This document shows positions 56,729 to 64,000 of a DNA stretch of 64,000 nucleotides, piece by piece. Source of the DNA: Fomitopsis serialis (taxonomy: Eukaryota; Basidiomycota; Agaricomycetes; Polyporales; Fomitopsidaceae). The stretch is from positions 124,001 through 188,000 of the forward strand of contig NW_025955010.1 in assembly GCF_022376445.1 (NCBI RefSeq), given 5' to 3'. The translations under genes and the position numbers were made by a program. Below the pieces are notes generated by a model that saw nothing but the letters and a program-made list of their open reading frames with translations, did no database searches and had not been told where the DNA came from. Within the stretch, counting starts at the first letter, position 1. Each line of letters starts with the position of its first letter.

Positions 56729-57970
56729 ATGGACGGTACAATATCCGGAGACAGGAAGGAAGTGAAGGCAAAGAGTCTCAAAGCACTGGAAAAGCTAGGG
56801 CATAGAGACTTGAAGTTGGACGAATACGAGAGTACGTCGCTGTACGCCATCAGGTGTGCGAACGTCCTACTAACATTGTTGTTCTAGAACAAATAGCATC
56901 GGAGGTCATTCACCCTGACGATATCGATGTTCGCTTCTCAGGTGCGTTGAGTTCATGGCTTTGTGATTGGTTATAACAGCGACTCTCGTAGACATCGGAG
57001 GGCTGGAACCCATCATATCCTCTCTTCGCGAATCCGTCATCTACCCCCTTGTCTTCCCTCACCTCTTCAGTTCTTCTTCCCTCCTTGGCGCGCCAAAGGG
57101 CGTCCTCCTGTTCGGACCACCAGGATGCGGCAAGACCATGCTCGCGAAGGCACTCGCCAAAGAGTCTGGCGCGACATTCATCAACATCGTCGCATCCGTG
57201 CTGACAAATAAGTGGTACGGCGAGTCAAATAAGCTCGTCGCGGCACTCTTCTCGCTTGCGCGGAAGACACAGCCGAGCATCGTCTTCATTGACGAGATCG
57301 ACTCGTTCCTGCGAGAGCGCACGAAAGGTGACCACGAAGTCACCGGCATGATGAAAGCCGAATTCATGACGTTCGTCTTCGTTTCCCTGCAAGTCAAGTA
57401 CCCGAAACTGACGACTCGCGTAGGCTGTGGGACGGCCTGATGTCAAGCACAGACCGGATATTGGTCCTAGGCGCCACGAACCGACCAAACGACATCGACT
57501 CGGCCATCCTTCGACGCATGCCGAAGCGCTTCTCAGTCGGCCTCCCCGACCTCGAGCAGCGCGAGAAGATCCTCAATCTTGTGCGCCACCTCGCGCTTCG
57601 CACTGGGTAGTCGGCGATTGCTGATCACGTCGTCGTAGATGCTGCAAGACACGGAGCTCGCGGAGGACTTCTCCATGCACAAGCTCGCGGAGGAGACGGA
57701 CGGCCTGTCGGGCTCCGACCTGAAGGAGCTCTGCCGCAGCGCTGCCATGCGCTCGATGCGCGAGTTCATCCGCGAGGCGGGCGATGACCACGAGCGGCTC
57801 TCGCGCAGCCAGGACGAGGTGCGTGAGCTGTGTACCTGCTTGGCCCATCGTACTGAACGCAGCCGTTGCTACAGGGGTTCAAATTGCGCCCGCTGACGCC
57901 GGACGACTTCTTCGCCCCCGACGAGACAAGTGCACTTCCCCCGGTAAATCCGTTCGATGGTGTATCATAA
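56729..57970 (+). CDS. Msp1/ATAD1-type mitochondrial outer-membrane AAA ATPase
   Basis: Extracts mislocalised tail-anchored proteins from the mitochondrial outer membrane. Visible from [33 protein letters not shown], then [17 protein letters not shown] and [23 protein letters not shown] motifs: Walker [19 protein letters not shown], pore loop [16 protein letters not shown], Walker [15 protein letters not shown], sensor-1/arginine region [20 protein letters not shown], and C-terminal lid [20 protein letters not shown]. The end is [12 protein letters not shown] ... PFDGVS, stop 57968-57970. Six short introns splice in phase. The usual N-terminal membrane segment is not seen: sequence before the ATG at 56729 looks like an intron end (ctgac ... 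gtgccag), so an upstream anchor exon, perhaps near 56590-56670, is likely missing from this model. Confidence 0.9.
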
Positions 57971-58817
57971 TGCTTACATAGGTGCGGCAACTCCGAGGTC
58001 TCGCGTCTGGATTATAGACTTAGTTGGTACGTAGCGGAGCGTACCTCTAATAATACATGGTATTATTGTTGTGTTTACCCATTACCTCATGCGTCGCCGT
58101 GCTGAGTGATCGCACAATAAGGCATCGTGCGCAACCATGCCAGGTAAAATGTATAGGATAGAGATGCGACGTAGATGTGCTACTCAGCACTGCTCTAACC
58201 AGACTCATGAGTCGACCACCGCGCGTTCCCCGCACAATGATAGCCCCCTTAGTAGTAGGGTACCAGACGGTTTGAAGTTCCGCCACTGATTAGGTCCTTG
58301 GTGACGTTGACGGCACATTGTGCGACTGATGCGTGTTCCTTGACGAGTCGTGTTTTGAGGAGTTTCAGGCGCACGTACTCGGCGAGGGTCGCCAAACGTC
58401 ACAGTGTTGCGGCCGGATCCTCACTCCAGACCGACTGTCATCATGACTGCCTATGACAGCCATGTTCTGCCTGATAACCGTTCTGGCCTTCATGCAGCTC
58501 ATGTTGGACCTGTGGTGTTTTGCGTAGTGTTATAGGCGCACCTCATGATATTCTGTGGCGCGATGCACCATTTGCCATAGCACTCATCGACCTCATCGTC
58601 GGATGAGACGGCAGAACGATGCGGGACTTCCCTTTATATGGGTGCTTTCAAGCTATACCTACAATTAACAAAGCGGAATGCGTAACATAGTATTAGCAGA
58701 AAAGTAGTTTAGCCGTAGTATAGCAATGCTCAAACATGAGGCCTTCACTGAGTCGAGTCGTGAGCTGTGCTATCGAACATCTTACCCGGAACCTATGCGC
58801 TCTGTCATTAGTAGAAT
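57971..58817. other. Convergent intergenic interval
   Basis: 0.85 kb between the 3' ends of Msp1 and the permease gene. Short open stretches only; no gene, RNA or repeat was recognised. Confidence 0.45.
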
Positions 58818-60981
58818 CATGAGAACATCTCACAGATAGTTTGGTCTCTCACCTCTTCGTCATATCCCTTCAATGCGGCCACAGCACCACCCTCGCCGAT
58901 ATTCCGCAGGGGCCCAGTGAACCAATGCCGCGCTGACAGCACCCAAGAGCAGTAGGCAAACGCGGAGATGCCCACGGTGAGCACGACAGCATAGTCTACA
59001 CTCAGATCGCACTCAGTGTAAGTCGCATGATACGTCTATGACTGTACGCACTCATGTTTGTCGCGACCGGGCTTTGCGTTCTTGGGAAACACAGGAGGAC
59101 GACGATAAAGGCGGACCAGGCCACGGCGATCGACCCGATGGGCGTCGACCACCGACCGAGCGAGAAAGGACCCGGGACGAGCTTGTTGCGTCCGGAAGTG
59201 ATGCGGAGCAGGATGGGAATGGCATATGACGTATACAGGCCGATCACCGTAGCACTGAATGTTGGATGTCAATAGGTAACTGGCTACCGGAGTTAAATGT
59301 GTGGGTCTCACCAAGCAGCGGAGGTCATGGCTATCGAGGAGAATCCGAGAAAGCCACAGATTCCGGCCACGAATACGACGAGCCACACGGCACACACTGG
59401 CGTCTGGGTATGATGGTTCATTTGCTTCCACCAGCGCGAGCCGGGCAAGGCGTTGTCGCGCGCGAACGCGAAGACGACGCGCGACGCGTTGACTCCTTGT
59501 GCGGCACCGCGCATGAACTTCGTGCAAACACGTATCAGAGTGGCGATTTCCTCCGGGATTAACAGTTTGCACGCACCTGTACTGTGATGGTGATGCACCA
59601 TATCGCAAGCATGCCCTTCTTGCCTAGAAGGTCAAGGTAAAGCTGGCCCATCGGAAGCGGGAGCGGACTCGAGAGCAAGTCCGGCACGGATGCTATCGCG
59701 AATGATGTCGCGATGCTGAATACCCATCCGAGGCATCCCACAGACGCCACTGACAGGAGCATGGCCATCGGAGCGGCCTTCGCTGCCCCTAATGTTTCTT
59801 CTGACATGTGTGCGGCAGAATCATCTGAGGACACAGGTTAGCGTCTGCATGCCTCAGTGTCAGAGATGCCCACATCCTGTCAGTTGCCACATAGGTCCCG
59901 TGAAAGCCAGAAGGAAAGCCCAGCCGGCTATAGCAGGCGTCAGCTCCGAGTCTTGGACAGTGGATCGCACGAGACAGCTTACAGTTCGACCACCCGGTGA
60001 AGTTTTCGTAAGAAGTAAAAGCGACCTTTGTTGATACCCTACTCTCGCCTGCGCAGACGGGCAGAAGGATGATTGCCGCTACGGTCGCTCCGACTTCCTC
60101 GCCGCATGAGAACGATCCAATATCACTGCTCAGAATGGGATCGACTCACATGTGACGATCGCGCCAAAGAGACTCAGCCTTGCCAGTGTCCTCGTGGGCG
60201 CCGAGCAGATCACTCCGTGTAGGAATAACATAGCCAGGAATATTCCGTACGTTGGCCCGGGCCCTAGGACCACCTTCTCGTCTGTCCCCACGGCGATCGC
60301 GGTCGTGATCATTTGCGCGCTGTTTCAGTGGGCCGTGAGCGTGCGGAATCGCTATATGAAGATAGATGGTACATACAGCGCAAAGTCGATGTAGGTCAGC
60401 AGTGTTACGTGCCCAGTGATGTTGGCACCGCCCGTGATCCAGGCTGCAAGAGGTGCATAGTGCTTTGGAGCGAGTTTGGCCGCGTAATAATAGGGACCCG
60501 CATTCGTTCTAGGCGAGACTTTCAGTCACGAGAACCGACTTGTATTTTTGTACACTCACGGCATGGAGGACGCCATCTCTGCCATGACTGCTGCGACGCA
60601 CAAGACGAAAGGAATCGGTATGATCCATCCCCAAACGAGTCCGACATGGCCGCCTTCAAACCGGTTAGATCATCGTCCACACAGTTCAATGACCCCAATT
60701 TTCACCTGAAGCCAGTGTCAGGGATAATGTCGAAGAAATTCCACTGATAACCGCCATAATCGAGAAAGAGAAAGACACAGTGTCAAGAAGCTATACAATA
60801 GATGTGAGCATGGTTGAGGTCCAACGCGACACAGAGTACCCACCGAGAACTGTCTCCTGAACTCGCTCTTATATCCGAGTTCTGCCAGGCGAGAATTGTC
60901 GAGCGCACCGAGACGTTCGCCCGAACTGCGCAAGTGAGGCCAGTAGGGTTTGTTCTCGATGTAGACTGTCTCTTGTTTCAT
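58818..60981 (-). CDS. APC-superfamily amino acid / choline / GABA permease
   Basis: A 12-helix plasma-membrane or vacuolar transporter of the fungal Uga4/Hnm1 (amino acid-choline) branch. Start at 60981, MKQETVYIENKPYWPHLRSS, then LAELGYKSEFRRQFS and, across an intron, SFSFSIMAVISGISSTLSLT, GHVGLVWGWIIPIPFVLCVA, MAEMASSMPTSAGPYYYAAK. Further exons include LGPGPTYGIFLAMLFLHGVI, AGWAFLLAFTGPMWQLTGYD (the conserved GxDAxxHxSEE-type region, followed by SAAHMSEET), APMAMLLSVASVGCLGWVFS, GAAQGVNASRVVFAFARDNA, GICGFLGFSSIAMTSAA, and LVPGPFSLGRWSTPIGSIAV. It ends LKGYDEE plus a short tail, stop at 58818-58820. No frame break is needed. Substrate is not deducible from sequence. Confidence 0.9.
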
Positions 60982-61018
60982 CTGCGTCAACGGTACTCAG
61001 CAGCGAGGGGAAAGGAAT

Positions 61019-61345
61019 ATGCTCCCAACAAGTGTATGCCTCGTCTTTCATACTTCCGCCGGGATGCTTAGCGCACTGGAGAAAGGCCTCAATTCATCAT
61101 GGCTGACAGAGGTAAAGATGAGGGAACGCCGGGACATGGGAATGTTCAAGCCTCTCGAGGCATCAAAGGACGAGCCATGGGTGAGAAGATGTGGTTTATG
61201 GCAGACGAGGTCTGAGCATGTCCAACAGTCCACTAGTGAATAGACGCGAAGTACGTGTATGGTGTCAGCGATCTCACCAAGCTCCGAGACACCCCGCTGT
61301 ATGCCAACACCACCCGCGGCCTTAGTGACTGCGACGTGTGATTTT
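61019..61345 (+). pseudogene. Possible gene remnant, unknown family
   Basis: Two joined-looking pieces on the plus strand: LEKGLNSSWLTEVKMRERRD ... FKPLEASKDEPWVRR (61080-61190) and, after an acceptor-like gtgaatag, AKYVYGVSDLTKLRDTPLYA ... GLSDCDV-stop (about 61250-61340). They look coding but the piece is short, has no clear start and no recognised domain. It may be the end of a decayed gene. Confidence 0.25.
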
Positions 61346-62692
61346 TGGACTCTTTGATGTCATGTTTCACAAAGACTCGGCGTCGAGAAAAGGCCTTGTT
61401 GAATGCTCCTGAAGCTGAATGTCTGAGGTTAACTTACTAGGCGAATGTGATGAGCGTACTCAACTGCAGCACTTGCCTGCCTCAGGCAAATGCATATGCA
61501 GTGACACGTGTCTTGAGTAGTGGAATTGACGCGGACGCCTAGGTCGACTCTAGGTCGGCGCGTGCGCGGCGCTCTGTCGAAAAGCCTCGGAGGCTCGGAC
61601 GAACGAAGATGTCACCCTACTATTACATAGTACTAGGAGCTCGAGATCTCGCCGACGGACGACAAGACTGAATGACCACGGTGTCTGAGTCATCCCTGGG
61701 ATCTGAGAACGTGAGCATATATATGGCATCTTCGAATACGCTGGGTGCTCGCGACATGATGCGGGCTCTAAGTTTTCTTGCAACCTTTGAGTCTTTCCTC
61801 GAACTCAGGTGGCACCGGCATGCCAGAGCTAGTTACTCGCCGAATGGATCGGGCCCAGGGCGTACCTGATGGATGCCAAAGAGTGGAATACGTGCAAACT
61901 AGGCTTGTTGTTCGAGAAGCGGCAAGACCAGAGCACGAACGACGGAACTGTCTGACTAAGCCTGGCGTGAGCCTGAACGGTCGCTCGGGTGACGGAGTAG
62001 TACATAATCCTGCTTATGCGTAGCAGAGGACCAGTGTCCGAATCCTGAACGACCAACGGGACTAGAACAGGAGGAAACTAAGTATACTCATGACCACGGC
62101 ACCGACTCGAAGACTCGGTCGAAATATATATGTCTACAAATCGGATCGCTAGTACATATACGGTATTGCCTGCGTTGTCATATCACTACTTAGTCGTATC
62201 AGTGATGTAGAGCACATTGAAAAGCTTCAGCCCGTACCCACCGCGGCACACTCGATGGTGATAACTTCGTGGGGAGTATCCACCGGGATATAGATCGGGT
62301 TCCCCAGATAATAGGCCCTGGGTTCAGCGACGAAGAGATCAACCCAATTTCTCGGTTCAGTGATAGCGTGCCTATGACGTTGGTAAGGCCTTCAAGTGAC
62401 ATTTTGTTTCAACAGAGACATTGCTGACTTACGCCTCGGACAAATGTTGCGCAATAACCGCGCATGTCTGCAATTGACCGAGATAAACAGAGCAGTGGTT
62501 GCAGCTCCAGTGCCGACCAGGCCTTGCGAGCCAGTCATATTCATCGTATGTTTTGCGAAGGGCCACAGAAGCCTCCTCACTGAGGATACCAATGCGGACC
62601 GTAGTACTTGATAAATGATAATCGCACAAGAAATGGTAAACCTATTGATGAACCGTGTTACACTGTAGTTCATATGCGCAAACGAGCGATGA
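61346..62692. other. Gene-poor interval
   Basis: 1.35 kb with only short open stretches. Minus-strand blocks at 62199-62402 (REIGLISSSLNPGPIIWGTR) and 62429-62629 look mildly coding but join to nothing recognisable. Confidence 0.4.
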
Positions 62693-64000
62693 TCATAGGG
62701 GTACGCACCACTTTACGCCATGACATTCTCTCGTAACTCGGATGATTACCTTTCCACGTGCACTCCTCAGATGGGCAGAAGATGAATCGGTCGATGTCGT
62801 CCAACTCCTCAGGGCGTGCGGTATCAGTTTGAGGCCGAGTGCAGTCGCTATGCCTTTAATGATCTGATGTCCCTTTCGATCCCATTTAATCTGTCGGTCT
62901 GCGTAACGATGTTGTTCAGGGTCTTGCAGTCGCAGCCAAAACATTTTGCAAAGGGAATACCGGTTGAGAAAGAACGAGGGCGATACAGAGAGTCGTGCGA
63001 GAACGTCTTCGAGGGCGCAGCAGCTTTCGAGTCCACCAACATCATGATCCATGATGAAGGTGAAGGTAGAGCTGGCCAGCAGGACACGGCTGTCCAATTC
63101 TTCAGTCCGCTGTCCCGGCAGTCCACCTGCAGAGGCTCCGCCGTTTGGGTTGACGGCCTCAAGTTGTCCCATAGCTCGTAGCAGGGTGGCCTTGACGTTG
63201 CGTTGATATGCGGAGATGATGCCGGGTAGCTCCAACGCAGCTATGTCGCACTGCGATCTCTGAAGCTGAGTGTCCAGGTTGTCGTAGATGAGAGACCAGA
63301 ATGTCGGCGTGGTGAAGAGGAAGATGGGCGGAGGAAGACGGAGCCACTCGACGGGACGTAGGGTCCGCTTGTAGTCGTCGTATACCTTGGTGACGAGGGC
63401 TGTGCGCTCCATGATGATGTTGTTGTATTCGGCTTCGAGGTGGTAGCTCTGCTGTTCTGTAATGTATGGCTCAATCGCAGGTCGCACATGCTTCCAAACT
63501 ATAGGATGGTTGTTATGACCGGTAGCCAACTTGTGGAAATGGCACGTTCACTCACCATCATCCGTGACTTCAAATCACAATACTGCCAGAGATACTCAAT
63601 GGTTTTCGCATCAAGACAGCGGCTGCGCGGAGGCATCAATGGCATGACGGCTGCAATGTCTTCACCATCGTATCCCAATGCGCGACATCGTTGCGCAAAG
63701 CTAACGGATATACACCGGTCAGAAGATGTCACTGTGATAGCGAATACTCATCATACTCACTCTCCATTCTGTCTTTTACGCGCCCCCTCTAGCTCCTCCC
63801 AGCGAATGCGCTCCCAGTCTCGGCACTTCTGTGCATGCTAGTAGCGGATGGTATATGTCAACAATTTGCATTTCAGCGATAAGTCCACATACCTCTGTCC
63901 TTGCTCGCACATGTTGTATTTGCTCTCTCTTGAACTTTTCGAATGCCTGCTTTGCACCGCGCTTCCTGCTGTTTATGTCTTTACGATAGTTATAGCATGT
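62693..64000 (-). CDS. Uncharacterised basidiomycete protein, N-terminus cut by window edge
   Basis: A minus-strand gene entering from the right edge. First visible exon: KRGAKQAFEKFKREQIQHVR (basic, helical), then CRDWERIRWEELEGA, RCRALGYDGEDIAAVMPLMP, and a long exon from about 63500: WKHVRPAIEPYITEQQSYHL, VYDDYKRTLRPVEWLRLPPP, PTFWSLIYDNLDTQLQRSQC through to a stop at 62693. The order, a charged helical N-terminus with an RCRxLGYxxxD block, a W-x-x-x-RPxIE helix, and an LPPP step before a helical C-terminus, matches a large basidiomycete-expanded family of hypothetical proteins, some annotated as F-box-associated. No catalytic motif or zinc-binding cluster is visible. A Cys at the C-terminus lies in WCVPL and is not a CaaX box. 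Confidence 0.65.

Noticed and set aside
1..64000. CRISPR array or prophage-like system
   Set aside because: No regularly spaced direct repeats and no prokaryotic genes; the whole window has fungal intron-containing genes.

Overview
This window is nuclear DNA of a filamentous basidiomycete. Agaricomycetes are the best fit and a polypore-like fungus is possible, but the species is not resolved. The evidence is compact GC-rich genes on both strands, broken by many short (about 50-65 nt) GT-AG introns with CTGAC/CTAAT-type branch sites, together with fungal families: a SepH/Cdc7-type septation kinase, the SWI/SNF-RSC subunit Ssr4, two P450 monooxygenases and an M64 peptidase. No prokaryotic operon, CRISPR array or virus was seen. 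Most proteins below were read by splicing exons by eye, so the coordinates span first to last coding base including introns.

Layout. 1-1.9 kb: a P450 (minus strand) cut by the left edge. 1.9-4.5 kb: no resolvable gene. 4.5-14 kb: a small acidic protein, a class III sirtuin, a PRMT3-type arginine methyltransferase, a second P450 and two small unknown genes. 14.5-31.5 kb is the housekeeping core: SepH-type kinase (-), endosomal/vacuolar syntaxin (+), a low-complexity protein ending in a CaaX box (-), mitochondrial ribosomal protein uL5 (+), a secreted M64 metallopeptidase (-) and a nucleolar L1-domain protein with a long basic tail (+). Pairs are alternately divergent and convergent, so several share promoter intervals of 0.4-0.7 kb. 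31.5-45.4 kb is gene-poor: a quinone-oxidoreductase-like gene, two tiny genes whose proteins both end in PVFF, and a head-to-tail pair of non-autonomous repeat copies carrying identical hairpins. 45.7-64 kb: RPAP1 (3.9 kb, nearly uninterrupted), Ssr4, two tandem isopenicillin-N-synthase-like 2OG-Fe(II) oxygenases, an unknown gene, the mitochondrial AAA ATPase Msp1, an APC-family amino-acid permease, and an unknown basidiomycete gene cut by the right edge.

Points of most interest. (1) Both tandem 2OG oxygenases seem to use a 7-nt microexon that completes the codon of the iron-binding aspartate. (2) Two unlinked tiny genes share a C-terminal SS-x-PVFF ending. (3) A conserved-looking disordered protein ends in CCKCVIM, a farnesylation-type CaaX motif. 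(4) A 41-nt near-perfect hairpin is identical in two otherwise diverged repeat copies. (5) At least a dozen unrelated conserved genes or exons are out of frame by exactly one missing base, mostly inside short homopolymers. This points to residual deletion errors in a long-read-type assembly rather than to pseudogenes, and gene models in the window should be corrected for it.
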